From NCBI GenBank assembly GCA_035235625.1, contig CP141142.1, positions 46,293,644 through 46,357,643 on the forward strand: a stretch of 64,000 bases of DNA, written 5' to 3'. This stretch comes from Saururus chinensis (taxonomy: Eukaryota; Streptophyta; Magnoliopsida; Piperales; Saururaceae). Positions 1-13,245 of this stretch are shown piece by piece; position 1 is the first letter of the stretch, and the number at the start of each line of letters is the position of its first letter. A program made the translations under genes and the position numbers. The notes under the pieces were generated by a model. That model searched no databases. It worked only from the letters and a program-made list of their open reading frames with translations, and had not been told where the DNA came from.

Positions 1-954
1 ATATGATATTACCTTGGATTTTGTTTTGGTGCCCAAAATTTTCCAAAACAACTAACTGATGATGATGCTTTCCTCCTCCCACTATCATCTATGGCAATTA
101 TATGTGAGATGGTGGCATTTTCTCCTTTTGGACCTTCATCTTCCATGCATTTAACACCCTTAAAGTCAATTACTAACCATGGTTAAGTTTGTAATTACAT
201 AAATTTTTACAACAATAAGTCATATGTCTTACTACTTTCTTTTTGTCATTTCTGGCTTTAGCACTTTAGTTAATGCTGGAGGGGGTCCATTTCCAACATC
301 CCTACTTCTGGTAGTCACATTTAATCTATTTGCATCCCCAATGTCATTATATCCTCCTACAATGTAGGCATCTTAATCAAAATATTGTCATTCAAATTTA
401 TCCCAATTCATGTCTTCCTCTTGATGCTCTTGTCATCCATCATTAACAAGGACTTCTTCATCATTGTCCTCCATTGTGTTGGGCACAAGTTCTTCATCAT
501 TAGCTCCTCCTGTAGCATTGCCCTCTATTGTTATTTGATGTGTTAATCCCCTGTCTCATATCCAATTTCGGTTGACATTCATGCAAGACATATATTTTTC
601 TCACTATTGTTATAATCAATAGGATACCATTATCCATTGTCTTAGCATAACGTAGAAAACAATGGAGAGTCCTAGTATCTTGTATTTTCATTGGGGGTAG
701 ATCTATAGGGATCACCAATGGATATGTAAAACTCATTTTCAACAAGTATTCATTGCTATAACATCCTATTACATTATGTACTGGTCACCATTGATTCATA
801 TGACAATGAGCTTCTAACAAATATTGGATTGGACTTTGCATTGCAGCTATCATATTTGTGTCCACTTGCGTCCCACTGTCCACCCTACAAATATAACACA
901 GGCTGCTCATTTGTATCCATCTCATTTAAATATGCTTTTCACTCCCATTAGTCC
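1..954. other. AT-rich intergenic DNA with a possible Mutator-type transposase remnant
   Basis: No intact gene is visible. On the minus strand at 500-745 a broken reading frame contains the stretch YPLVIPIDLPPMKIQD followed by acidic, Asn-rich residues and stops. This loosely resembles the N-terminal region of plant MuDR-type transposases, but no DDE core or zinc finger is seen. I treat it as a decayed transposon fragment at best. Confidence 0.3.
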
Positions 955-1545
955 ATCCAAGAGGAAAACATTACATGTACCCGAGAGTTACCTCATTTTG
1001 GCACTGCCAATTATTAGTTAAGCCTTATGAGTTAATGTTTTCGTCCTCCCTTTTTTATCATGTGTGTTGACTTTGTTCACTTTGATAGTACACCTGATCC
1101 TTTGCTTCCTTTCTTTCATCTTAAAATGCTTCACGCCCCCCATATAAGTGCTTCCATAAGTAAACATTAAATGTACCTGAGAGTTACCTCATTTTGGTAC
1201 TACCAGTTTTCAGTTGAGCCTTATTAGTTAATGTTTTCGCTCTCCCTTTTTCCACCATGTACATTGACTTTCTTCACTTTGATAGTACAACCAATCCTTT
1301 GCTACCTTTCTTTCATCTCAACATGTTTCAAACCCACTATATAAGTGATCTAAGTGGAAAGAAATACATGTCTTGGACATTTACCTCTTTCGAGTTGTAT
1401 TAGTTATCAGATGTACACTATCAGTTAACACTGTCGTCGACCTTTCTCCACTATATATGTTGGCCTTACTGGCTTTGATAGTACACCAAAAAATGTGCCG
1501 ACTTTCTTGTATTTTCTTTACACGAGGTTTCAATTTGTGCATCCA
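955..1545. repeat. Degenerate tandem repeat, ~197 bp, about three units
   Basis: The block containing CATGTACCCGAGAGTTACC recurs at about 969, 1166 and 1363. Each copy is followed by a TTAGTTAATGTTTTCG-like stretch and CACTTTGATAGTACA. The period is about 197 bp. The third unit is most diverged, and a partial unit precedes 955. No coding capacity was recognised. Confidence 0.7.
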
Positions 1546-2169
1546 CAAGTAAAAAACATAACCAATCCTCCTTATCCCCTTATCCTACCTCACCATTGTT
1601 CTGGTCTAGCCACCCTTGGGTAGAAACACGACGATGCATGCCTTGCCTTCATGAGCTAGGGCACCATTATAGAGGCTTTTAGACATCCACTCTTCGTCAA
1701 CCCACCGACCTATGATCGTCTCCTTCTTCAAACATTTTCTTTGTACTCACTGAGCCTCTCCACTTTGCGGGGAGAGTACGCCGGTGGAGGGGTGATGGAG
1801 GAGGAGATGAGGGACGAGGAAATGGGGGAAGAGGAGATGAAGGACAAGGAGATGAGGGAGAAGATGATGTAGGAAATGAAGGAGAAGAGGGAGGCAGTTT
1901 GTCCGGGAAGAAACCATCCGGTTAGAAAGAACGAACTTTTTCACCTCTATTATGATGGAGGGGCTATTTCGATATTTTCAATGTGCATGGCTCAGTCGAA
2001 CGTGCCAAAGTCTACTTCTGCAAATTCAGATTTCCTGGCCCAAATTTGTATTTCGGCCAACAAGTCCATTTCTAAAAAAATTTCTTAGAAATGATATTTA
2101 GTAGATTTTCACATTTCCCCTCCACATATGTATTGGTCACGCATTATGGTTATAATGGATGGTCATGAA
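1546..2169. other. Intergenic; purine-rich low-complexity tract
   Basis: From 1750 to 1890 the plus strand is a GAGGAGATGAGG-type low-complexity tract, which produces spurious frames on both strands. Nothing else was recognised before the PPO duplication begins near 2170. Confidence 0.4.
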
Positions 2170-2510
2170 AATTACATCTTTCACTGTTTTTTTTACCAAC
2201 ACCTCAAAATTAATTATCTGCATTTGTTTTTCCACATAATGTCTGAAGGTCACAAAAAATATTATTAAGAAGGGTTTTCACTTCATTTGTTGAAGAGGTA
2301 ACAAGGGTAGAAGATAAACAAGCCGTGCAACAAAAGTTCACTGCATGCAGAAACATACAACCATGGAACCCAACACAAACAATACAATGGCTAGTCGACT
2401 CATTTGGGTTCCACGAGAGGCGACGAACCTAAACATCACATACCTAAAAATTGGAGCAAACTCCTTATTCGGGCATCCCATTCGGAAAGTGAACAAACAA
2501 ACAAAGCTAA

Positions 2511-4920
2511 CTAGCTCTGGGCCGCAATGAGCTCAATGTAGATTTTGTTAGAAGTGGGCATTATTAATGGGTTAAGCCCATATTATTTAGATGGGCATGA
2601 TAATGGTTATGTGGGTCAAGCCCATATTACTCAAGTGGGTCAAGCCCATTTGGTAGAGAGAGCCCAAGCCCACTTCATATTGAATGAGAATAACACATGG
2701 GAATTGGTTGAAGGAGTGAATAGTCCCACATCGCCTAGGTGAAGGTGATGGTGTTGGTATATAAGGCATTAGTTTGGCCTTTCATGTTAAGCCCTTGGGC
2801 CAACCCACTCTTGTGGGGGAGAGAGATGTTGGACCAATGCACCTAGGTGGGCTAACCCACACACGCGTGCCGCCGCCGTCCGGCCGGCTAGGTCGGGTCG
2901 GGTTGGGTCAACATGATAATATTTTTGGGACAAATTCATTTGGTCTGGTTTACTATTTAATTTGTTTGGGCCCAGTTTGTTTTCACTAAAGATGACGCAT
3001 CCGTTTGGACAGGAATGGGTGTCTTCAACGGGCTTTCCTATAAAATCATTGAAAACGATTTCTTCATCAATCCGATTTGGGATTTTCCATCCATAATCAT
3101 TTTCTATGTCTGTGTTAGCACTCACTGTGGTTCGCTGCATATACCGTGTTGGAGGTACTCCTACGGTATATAGTTGACCGTCTTATCCTGGGAGGCAGAC
3201 GCCCGCGAGTCCTAAGCACTTATAAGGGAGGTCGAATTCTGTCTTAAGGAAAGAGTGGATTACTTGATTCGGTCATAATTATTCCAATAAAATTTTTCAT
3301 CACAAATAAGGCAAAGGTACGAAAATAGCATATTCTTCTTATAGTGATACTCCCGCTACTGGGCACCAGGGTCACGACCAGCTTGTTGGCACTATCGGCC
3401 TCGATGTCCTCCACTACGCCATTAATTCCTAGCTTAAACTTCATCTTCTTGACTGACCCGTCCTTCTTGGTATGGTTGTGACGGGTCTTAGTAAAGCTAC
3501 CGGCCAGCTCGCCAAGGCCGACCACGAGCGAGTCGCTGTAGAGGGTGTTCACGTACACATCGAATCTCACCGGCTCTGGATCGGTGATCACGATGTCGTC
3601 GATGAATAGGATCTCTGTCGTCGTCCCCTTTTCCGTGGCCGAACGGTTGGCCTTGGGCCGCTGGACCACCGCCCGGATTGTGTCAGTGAGCACGCGGGGG
3701 CTGGACCCACCTTGATCAGCGACAGCTTCCCGGCTGTACGGGGCTCCGCCGCGCTCGAGATTGGCTTGGGTTCCAGTAACTGGGTCGCCACATCCTCATA
3801 CACATACCCAAAGTTCAGAGTATTGAAGCTGTTCTCAACCTGATCACGTAGTTGTTACATCCATGCAAATAATCATCAAATTAGACATAATTACAAATTC
3901 TTTACCTTTCTTAATGTCTTCTGTTTTGTTCGTAGCATTGTAATTTTTTTCCTCATTTTCTTCAAAAAATTAACTTTCTTTATATATAACAAACTGACCT
4001 TCACACTGACAATCTTCTGGTCTTCGTTGTAGAAGATGAATGTGGAATTGAGCCAGTCGGGATCATAGAACGCCTTCTTGTGGCCTCTGGCACACCGGTA
4101 GAGGTGCCACAGGCGATCCACATTGGCGTGGTGGTATAAGAAGAGCAGGTCCCGGGCGGTCGAGTAGAAGTTGCCCATGTCCAACTTGGGCGACTCGAAG
4201 CTGCCAGACCACATGTGCACGATGTTGTGCATGCTCGCCAGCTGCCCCATCGTCGTGGATGTGTCCGGCGTCTGCCCCGCCTTGACCACTTCCCCCATGA
4301 ACAGCTCCGGGTTGCACATCCCCTCCTTGAAGATCCTCCTCAAATAATTGATGTTGTCCTGCACCACCGTCACCGGCACCGGCTCGTCCTCTTTACTGTA
4401 GCTGTACAGCAAGTTCAGCGGCTCGTCCATGTGCTTCTGGTTCCTGTTATCATCATACAGGCTCGAGGACGAATCCTTGTAGACCTCGGGCACTAGCATC
4501 CCCGCTTCGACATCGTAGTTCCAGAAGGGGAGGGCGGAGGTGTCGTCGTCGATGATCTTCCCTGTTCATTTGAAACCAAGCAAAATCAGTTGGTCGGCCT
4601 GACAAGGGGGAAAGTTATTAACACAAGAAAAGAGTTGGATCTGTAACACTTGCCTAGGATGCGCTCGTAGAAGTAGACGTACCGCCTGTGCCATGGGGCA
4701 AAGAGAGCGCTGTAGTGCACCTGCAGGGGGGTGCCGGGGAAGTCCACCTGGTCGTAGGCGTCCTTGCAGACTTGCAGTAGGCGCAATGGATATCTGCCTG
4801 ACGCATGAAGTTCCATGGGTGCTCCTTGGGCAACTTCTTCATATCGCAGATGGCCCGGTTGAACCGGTCCTTCTCCCGCTGGGTCAGTAGGTGGGCCGGG
4901 CGGCGCTTCCGGATCTTCAT
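2511..4920 (-). pseudogene. Polyphenol oxidase (tyrosinase/catechol oxidase) pseudogene
   Basis: Three exon remnants match the plus-strand PPO at 14664-17226: 4654-4920, 3999-4561 and 3331-3839, the last continuing at 2511-2540 beyond an inserted LTR. Visible landmarks are CuA HCAYC, LQVHYSALFAPWHRRY, CuB MHNIVHMW and YHHANVDRLW, then the DWL and KFDV-type C-terminal domains. Defects: everything upstream of MKIRKRRPAHLL, including the transit peptide, is gone. An 8-bp duplication (CTGCAAGT repeated) just after HCAYC shifts the frame. A 10-bp deletion near 3705 shifts it again. A 785-bp LTR splits the last exon. Exon 2 is 563 bp, the same as in the paralogue, and is open. With the 72-bp, 8-bp and 10-bp differences counted, exon lengths reconcile exactly with the plus copy. 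Intron 1 (4562-4653) starts with GC. Confidence 0.92.
2546..3330 (+). mobile_element. Solo LTR inserted in the PPO pseudogene last exon
   Basis: The 785-bp segment begins TGTTAGAAGTGGGC and ends AAAATAGCA (TG...CA). It is bounded by GATTT (2541-2545) and TATTC (3331-3335), each one change from the GATTC expected from the paralogue, so a diverged 5-bp target duplication is likely. It contains AGTCCCACATCG followed by a TATATAAGG promoter-like box near 2758, and AATAAA at 3286-3291, in the order of an LTR U3-R-U5 on the plus strand. No gag-pol is present, hence a solo LTR. Removing it and one duplicate restores the exon length of the paralogue, apart from the separate 10-bp deletion. Confidence 0.85.
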
Positions 4921-4985
4921 AGGGGTACTGAGGGAATTATTAGAGTGCATATAACCTCATTCAAAACAGACATTAAGAGAATTAT
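4921..4985. repeat. Short direct repeat at the 5' deletion junction of the PPO pseudogene
   Basis: GAATTATTAGAGTGCA occurs twice, near 4933 and 4979, in the segment that replaces the missing transit-peptide coding region. Beyond it, homology to the promoter flank of the plus copy resumes (the counterpart of about 14565). The duplicated filler probably marks how the 0.5-kb deletion was repaired. Confidence 0.55.
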
Positions 4986-5889
4986 TAGAGTGCACGTACA
5001 TAGGAGGGATGCATCTAAGCTTACAATTTACTGTCAGGTACGTTATTCTCAAAATTTAGTCATGCAGGGGCAACTCACATAGGTCATCCATCAGCTACAT
5101 TGTTGCAACAGAAGTTAATTCGTTGGGATACACTCGTGTATTACGTACGTGCTATCGGATTCAGAGCCAACAATACGGAGAAAATTTTAGTTGTGCATGT
5201 TAACTGTAGACGGATATAATATACTTAGGTTGTGTCTTAAGTGGTGGAACACAATGCTAACATAATGTGCGATGTACACCTAAATATTTCTCCATAACAT
5301 GAGGCAAATTAGTAAATCCAAATCCTGTAAATAACATAAGTTGCGCATTCTGAAGCATGCACGCGAGCTTTGGTACAATTAGGTTATACTTTTCCACCAG
5401 CTTCCAAACAGAAAGGGTTCTATACTTTTCCACCTGAGAAATTCACTAGCTGTGGCAAGTGGCCAACTTTGAGTACCATGGAAATTCTATGGCAGGTGAT
5501 GAATTGTACAAAGGGAACAACGTAGTCTATAACGTGAAGAATGTGCATGCTTCTTGCCCAGATAAGACTGTTGTTCCTTTTGTATATCTTTCAAAATAAT
5601 TTGGACTTATTTAGCCTTACCAGGTTAATTTTATCACTAAGGCTTAGTAACCAACAGTAAAAAGTTATGGCATCTTTAAATAAGTGGTGAGAGAGAAACC
5701 TAAGAACCGGATCCATCATGTGCTCGGTTCCCCTTCTACATGTCCACTGGTATGCATTTTGGTCATGTCTAGTGGTATATTTTTTCTAACTTATATTTAC
5801 CAGGATTGTCTTTCTCAAGATTCCACATTGAGACTCCACTCGGTCCACAGATAATCCAGTTGACTCTTTAGAGAAATTTATACCTCTAA

Positions 5890-6096
5890 GGAGGAAGAAT
5901 TTTTAATGCTTGCATATTCTGGGAGCCGTTTATATTTAAGATTGATAGTGGACACATTAGCACATGTTAGCATAAGTGATAGTAACGCTAATGTGTGCTA
6001 ATCTGTAATCCTTCATCTCGGTAAATGAACGGCTCCCATATAGCTTAAGCTAGGCTTATTATTAGTGAGGAGAAGAAAAATTCTTCAGTCTAAATA
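5890..6096. mobile_element. MITE, family A copy 1 (GGGAGCCGT ends)
   Basis: The ends are inverted: AGAATTTTTAATGCTTG... and GGGAGCCGTTTA on the left face AACGGCTCCC...AAAAATTCTTC on the right. The core is TTAGCATAAG...GCTAATGTGTGCTAAT. The element interrupts PPO promoter-flank homology. The other arm (about 13650-13665) has no insertion, so it serves as an empty site. Related copies lie near 43.7, 54.1, 54.4 and 60.1 kb. Confidence 0.75.
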
Positions 6097-6215
6097 AGGA
6101 TAGCTGCTAAATGTTTGACAAGTAGAGTCGCCCTGTAAGATGTCATACAAGCACTCATACTCAATTATTAGCAGCAGTTTTAAGTTGCAACAAAGGATTA
6201 ACCTTTTCCAGGGCA

Positions 6216-8069
6216 TCGTCCCTACCGCCTGACCACGTTCATGCTTAGGATGGGATGTCTACATAGAGTAATAGGGAAAGAATAAAGGGGGGACACATGG
6301 GGAAAAGGTTATGCCAGTCCCAAGCATATGTCATCCATTCTAGCATGTCCATCCTAAGCAATGGCATATGTCCGTCTTAAGCATGGAAGTCTTCTCTTCT
6401 TCCTCCATCACCTGGAACGGTGGTAGAAGCTGCACCAACCATGCCTCCAACGATAGTGTTGGTACCTAGATTGCTACCCATCAAGCTTCCACCCACTATT
6501 CTACTGGCTATAGGAAGAGGAGGAAAAGGAGAGGAAAAAGGTGGAGAAGGAGGAAGAAGAAGAAAGGAGGGGGAGGAAGGGTTGTGGGTGGTCGTGGCAA
6601 ATGCGCCCCAACAAGGTGTGAAAGGCCATACCTTTATGCCGCTTCTTTGCTTTTTTTTTTTGCAAGATGTCTGAAAAAGGAGGAGGAAGAGGAGAAGAAT
6701 AAAGGAGGAAGAAGAGAATACAACAAAGTTTATGGAGATGGGAGGGGTGTTCCGCGTCTTGTCACGAATGTAGTGGATTGGGGTAGGAAATATCCATGTT
6801 TAGTAGGAAAGTAGAAATAAAATGAGTGTAAAAGATTTATCAATACTTAACAGAAGTGAGCAGTTTGGGAGATGAGACATTATGGGGGCCAACAAGAGTG
6901 CTCTTAAAATATGTGAGTAATATTTAGCGTGTTCAATTACGAAAAAAGGGTCATGTATATTTGCATTCATAATTTAAAAAAACATATATTAATTTGCAGC
7001 TGAGAATGAGCTGAAATCTGCTTCGTCAGCTTAAATTGGTTGGAATCACCTTCGTGGGCATCATCATTTAACTATCATTTTTAATCACAATATGATATAA
7101 TTAACTGTAATTAGAACTTAGCACGAGAAGCTTGTTTGAAATGTTATGCATGGTGCAGAGATCGTCAGTTATCTCTGTCACCTTCCTTTATTTCTTCGGT
7201 AGGCAATGAACACATGGTGCACCCTTAGCGAGTGGACCAGAAATTAGTAATGTTTTTCTCGGCTTTTTGGCCTCATGTTCATGATCTAGAAGTGGCTTTT
7301 TGTATCTGTAGATGGTTATTTGATGCAGTCAAAATTCAACAAAATTATTCTGTCTTCACTTTACTGTGATCTTAGCTTTCAGCTTCGGAATTGTAAACAA
7401 AAATTGAAGGAATGGAAATTCATTCAAGAGTATTTTTTTTTTATGCTTACAATCGACAAATTCAGTAGCCAACAGAGTAGAAACTCTATTCAATTCAAAC
7501 TAAAATCAACAACAAGCAATTACAAGCAGTAACGAAACCAATCGATTTCCAAGAATCCACCTAGTAAGCTTAAATCCGCAAGCTAATAAGAAGTCTTCAC
7601 GTTAAATCCACAACGCTTCGTTCCCAAGTCCATGAGAACTAATGAACAGAGCTTAGCTCCTCAAGTTTGAAAACCAAATTCAAATTCAGCTGAAGATTCC
7701 CCTTCTCAGATTTCTATTCAAATTTCAAATGACAGTTTAGACATTCCAGGTAAAAGACGAAATTATTCCTTCCGGTGGTTATTTCACTAACTGAACTGAA
7801 GTTAAAGTAAAATGTCTCGTATATCCTTATCGGTTAATTATGTTAAGTTCGTCCACTTCAAAGCTACTGCATCATTATTCCAAGCACTCTAATAATATCT
7901 TCAAAGCCCTCAACACCTGCTCAAGAATTAGAATATTTGAATGGTCTTTTACCTTGCAAAGGACAGGTTGAGAAATCAACAATTGAAAGAGAGTGATTAA
8001 ATACGTCTAATAGAAGATATTTGATATGACAATTTAGATACGTATCCAACCAATGGATATTGCAAAAGC
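6216..8069. other. Intergenic DNA
   Basis: No gene was recognised. There is a GGAGGAAGAAG-type purine-rich tract at 6510-6720 that opens long spurious frames, and AT-rich unique-looking sequence from 6800 to 8060. No conserved domain is visible in any frame. Confidence 0.4.
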
Positions 8070-9826
8070 TTATTCAAGTTTGGAGACAATTCGGCATACT
8101 CTGGTGCTTTTGTTACTCCAAGGATAAGTTGAATTGGTTTTGAGTTCTAAGAGAGCTACCTTGTGAAGATATTCCTTAACTTCAGCAATATAAGTTTCAT
8201 GAACATGTAATCCACCTTGCTTCTCCCTTTTATCAAATACTAAATTAAAGTCACCAATAAGCAACCAAGGCATATCAATGTGAGTAGAAATATCAATAAT
8301 CCATTTCCATAAATCCCTGCGATCGTCAACAAAGTTGCTTGCACATATAAAGGTATAATCAAAAGTGAATTTTCCTAAATTCATTGCCCTTGGCAATAAA
8401 TATATTGAGCTTCCTCTTGAATCTTAGTGAAAATAAACAAGTGGGGTAATGAGAAGAATAATTATAAAAAAAAAAGACGAAGATCTACTAATAAGGAATC
8501 AAAATCTCAATGCATTATTGCTATGAACAATAGTTTCATTCAAACTAAGAATTTCAAGATTTATGTCAAAGATAAATTTCTTGGCAGAGGCTACTTTATT
8601 TGGATTATTCAGCCCCCGAGTGATCCAAGAAACTAAAAATATTAATGAGAGATGAAATTATTACCTTGATTGAGGTTAGAATGCAAACTCCTGCTGGGTT
8701 GATTCAAATTTTGAGATTAGTTTTTTGCCTTTGTGTCGTGCCTTCTTGGAGGGCGCTGGATTGAACCCATGAGAGGAAATAGTCATCATTCCTTCGACAA
8801 TAGAATCATATTGTCCCTGTAGAGCATTACCAATTGTACTAGATGCAATAAAGGAAACCTATGCCTATGTATCCTGATTATTAGCTTCAACAAGAATCAC
8901 CTAACCCTTGTTATTTGAAAGATCAATTATCAGTATAATTCCTTACAAATCAGCCCGGGGCATCAAATTGCAAGTATGTTTGTCAACATTATTATTTTGG
9001 TCCTTGACTAATTGGAACCCCCTTTGGGAAAGGACTAGATTAATTTTCTTAGGTGATGACATTAATAAAATGGGCAAGTTCTGTGAATTATAGACAATGC
9101 CCAAAGCGCTCTTACGCATAGATGGACTTCTTGATCTATTCACCCTATCCAACACGAAACTAGTCTAAGAATTAGTTTGTGCGTGATTTTGATGATTTAC
9201 TTCAACCCAAATCTCTTTTAGTTGGGCAAGAATTCTGATCATGATTAAAACATTTTTATTTACCACAAAAAGAAGGCTTCTATTCATAAAAAAATTCTTG
9301 AGAAAAAGAACCATATTTTCTGCATATGAGTACTTCATTTTGAAATTTAGAATTCTATTCACTTTGACACTTATATGAGCATATGCAAGGCATTTCGTTT
9401 GAATCATCAATTGATCAACATAAAGAGGAGAACCAATGGAAAACTAGAATTTCTACCAAGATTTCCAGTACTCCAATATTGAATAGGATGACTAGGCAAT
9501 CAAATCCAAAGAGGAATTAAAGAAAGCAAGTCTCTTACCAGCTTGGTGTTAATGGTCCAACGCTTGAGAATAAGGGGACGCCTTCCTATAGCTCAAATAG
9601 AACTAGACTTTCAAGCAATCATCCTCACAACCAAATTTAAACAAGAAAAACTCCAAGGAGAGTGAGATCATCACAAATGGCTGTTGTAATCTCCACATAT
9701 GATCCAAATCTTGCTTTATGTACATATAATGAGGCCTCTTGCCAAGCAAGTAGTCTACCAAAGTGAAATGCAATTGTTTCCCCTCTTCTTCAATAAGATA
9801 TTTGTCAAGGATGATTTTTGTCACGC
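8070..9826 (-). mobile_element. Degenerate LINE (L1-type) remnant
   Basis: Read on the minus strand, a broken DUF4283/ORF1-like stretch comes first: LIEEEGKQLHFTLVDYLLGK ... FFLFKFGCEDDCLKV (about 9600-9790). A decayed CCHC-knuckle-like piece follows near 9250. Then comes an endonuclease-type segment at 8070-8396 containing WLLIGDFNLVFDKREKQGG. This is the gene order of plant L1-type LINEs (ORF1, then the ORF2 endonuclease). Stops and frameshifts abound, and no reverse transcriptase is present. The 5' side is cut at 9827 by an LTR-like end. Confidence 0.75.
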
Positions 9827-10700
9827 CCCGCCACACCCCTTTTACCCGAAGCCGGTCTAAGAAGGTGAGATGCAATGCGACGTAGTGGAAGACTAATTCA
9901 TCCTGGGTTCTCATCAAAGTACACAACATGTGTCCTTTGTGTAAAAACAAATAATGAAAGGTAAAATATATTAATTAACCATCTTAATTAATCCAACACA
10001 ACACCTACAAAATTTGTAATTAACATAATCTCAAGCCTTAACACTGCAACATGTCTAAAGTCATCATAGGCTATCCAAAGTATGAAATAAAGTTAAATAT
10101 AATATCTTAATATCGCATGACAAGTTTAAAAGAACTCAAACATCTAGCCCCCTCTCATGGTGCATGCACATCCTCAAGCTCGACATAAAGACCATCCGGA
10201 GCACCTGCATGACACAACATACATCCCCAAAATAAAATCACGAATAAAAGAATGGTGAGCTTAGCTAAGTAAGGGCTTTAAAACAAAGCATAAGCTCATG
10301 ATAACACCACATATATTCTTCTAATAAAAATGAATTTAAATATGCATCACATATCCATTCTCTACACTTGTGGATCATATGTTCATTCATAATTCATAAC
10401 ACAAATGCACACCCCGTACAATCATTTAAGTTTCATAGTTCATTCACATCCTGCATGAAGCAAATGTTAATATTTACATTCACCCTACATAATCAAGTGT
10501 ATTCAACCTCATTTCATCTTGCATGTCCAAGTGTAATTATTTCATAAGCATCATTGTCTCTACACAAACTGTGTCAATAAGCATTATAATTTATACACAT
10601 GCAAAAATAATCTGGTGAACGTCTCACAATAGAAAAAATAACCTTATTTATCCTAGCCAAGGAAATCTTAACAAGGAAGTCTGAATTCCTAGAAAGAAAA
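9827..10700 (+). mobile_element. 5' part of a Tekay/Del-like long LTR (right boundary unknown)
   Basis: The sequence begins TGTCACGCCCCGCCACACCC exactly where the LINE homology stops. It resembles the start of the solo LTR at 26656 (TGTCACGACCCGG) and includes the GGTGAGCTTAGCTAAGTAAGG stretch near 10255, a type common in long LTRs of plant chromoviruses. I could not find its right end or a target duplication, so the end given is arbitrary. Confidence 0.45.
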
Positions 10701-11133
10701 ACTAGAGCAGTTTGGGTAAATCTCTAATGGGGAAAGTAACCTATAAAAATGGTCTATGCATGGTGTCTCCTTTAATCTTGGTTGATCTTTTCACAATTTA
10801 TTTAAGTAGGTCTTTTACATGCACTCGAAGAAAAAATTTTCGCAGAAGTTTTGTCTGAGTCTAGAGAGTAAAAACAAAATTCTTTCATCGTGGATTGCTA
10901 TTGGAGTGTTTCCAACTAATAGAATTAGACATATTTATCTTAAGAGATAGACGTTCATCTGTCTTGAAGCACATGGGGGAAGACATATTTATCTTAAGAG
11001 ATAGCCTAACTAGAGTCAAGCTCCTCTTCTAATTTCCTGTTCAAGTTGTATGTGCAGGTATATAACAAAGAATTACCCAAGGTAGTCACGCTATTTAAAA
11101 GAAAATAAGATTCCAATAGCCCTAGGTCCAACA

Positions 11134-11745
<612 letters not shown>

Positions 11746-12033
11746 TAGCTCCGCCTGCAACTTTAGATCCACGATGTCCCCAACCTCGCCACAGGGTGGC
11801 TAGGCCAGATTTTGCCCTGGGTTAGTATTAGCTGGGGAAATATATGCATTCTTTTTTAAATGTAGCTACATACTCTAAGTAGGTCATAACTACTATATTC
11901 ATGTTTTTTAGAGCGGCCAAGACATCTCTGTGCAGCCCATGCTCTCAACCATATCACTTTTCTCTACAAAAAATATCCTTAATTTGGGTATCCTCCTAAA
12001 ACTCTACTTAAATCATACAATTTATTACACATA

Positions 12034-13245
12034 GTGTAACACCCTTGCCAGAAATTTGACTTGAGCCAAGGTTTCAAAAACCTGGGTTAAAAATTTAAAT
12101 CGAGCGGCAAAATCTGAAAGCGAGAGTCGTAATGTTCTTCTACGCACCATGGAACTTAAGCACTCCATCATGTGTAGGCCAAAATAAACATAATTATGTA
12201 ACTAATTTAGATCAGGTCAACGTTGTCGTGTCGTTAGTTTACATATTAGATAACATCTACAATGATATTCTAATGCGATTAGATCCGAACATAGTTCTCC
12301 CTAACGACTAATACATGCAGTAGGCAGTACAAAACATATATATTAAAGTATATAATTCTTATATCCAAATAAATCATTTAGAATCAGAAGAAAATCTCAT
12401 AAATGATCGGAGTTAAATGAAGCTAACAAATCAACAAAATCACATATCTCGCTCTATCACAGAGTAGAGCAAAACACAACAGAACATACTGGATCATATT
12501 ATATCACATTAGATCATATCAAATCTCATCTGACTATATCATATCATATCATATCAGAAACGTCGGAGCATATCAAATCAAAAAAAAAAAAAAAAAGATC
12601 AGAACACATTAGATCAAAGCAAGACATATAACTTAATTAGCACCTTAAGTTAACTACTTAAGATGCACAAGCATGCATATATTTAAATATTAAATCACAA
12701 GGTCAAAAACACTTATTCCCCTAAAGTTTATTGGAAGCAGCGGCGTTTGAAGTTGCTCCTTCCTTTAGGGTATCCTCCCCTTCAGGTCTAGATATGGCAG
12801 ATAGAGCATCTTCTTGCTCCAGAATGTTTCTCTCATTCTGCCCTAAGGCGACAAACGGACAATCTCTTTTCTTAAGGCTCTTCTCACTTTTATGCCCAAA
12901 GGCAATGGATAAAACCTCCTCTTACCCGAAGATAATTTTTACTTCCCGCACCATAGGCGGCTGACAAAACCTCCCCTTACCCAGAGACGTACCTCTCTCT
13001 ACCCGCCCAAATGCGCGAGCAGAACCTCCCCTTACCCTGAGTTGTTTCTCACACTGCATGGCACTGTCAATAAAGGACAAAGTCTTCCTTTATTTTGAGC
13101 CACTTCTCTCAGTGCAGCCTGACATGACAGCAAAGGACAAAACCTTCTCCAAATTTGGGCAACTTTCCTCTCTCTCTCTTTGGGCTCGGGGGCATTGGAC
13201 GAAGCTTCATCTTATCCTGAATTGTTTCTCCTCTCTAGAGTTACT
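12034..13245 (+). repeat. LTR-like end plus degenerate ~60-bp tandem repeat
   Basis: TGTAACACCCTTGCC at 12034 resembles the start of long plant LTRs. From about 12770 to 13240 a degenerate unit of roughly 60-65 bp recurs. Typical pieces are GACAAAACCTCCCCTTACCC, GAGCAGAACCTCCCCTTACC and GGACAAAGTCTTCC, each followed by TTGTTTCTC-like text. No protein is recognisable. A right terminus was not found, so membership in a single element is inferred. Confidence 0.4.

Larger units (their letters stand above)
2170..6215 (-). repeat. Left arm of the head-to-head PPO inverted duplication
   Basis: Read on the minus strand, this region matches 13555-17560 read on the plus strand. The match covers the 3' flank (the stretch TTTTGAGGTGTTGGTAAAAA lies just past both genes), all three PPO exons, both introns and the promoter flank (AACCCTTTCTNTTTGGAAGC about 0.5-0.7 kb before each gene). 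Within this arm are a solo LTR, a MITE and a ~0.5-kb deletion covering the 5' leader and the transit-peptide coding sequence. Homology resumes beyond the MITE to about 6215. Confidence 0.85.
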
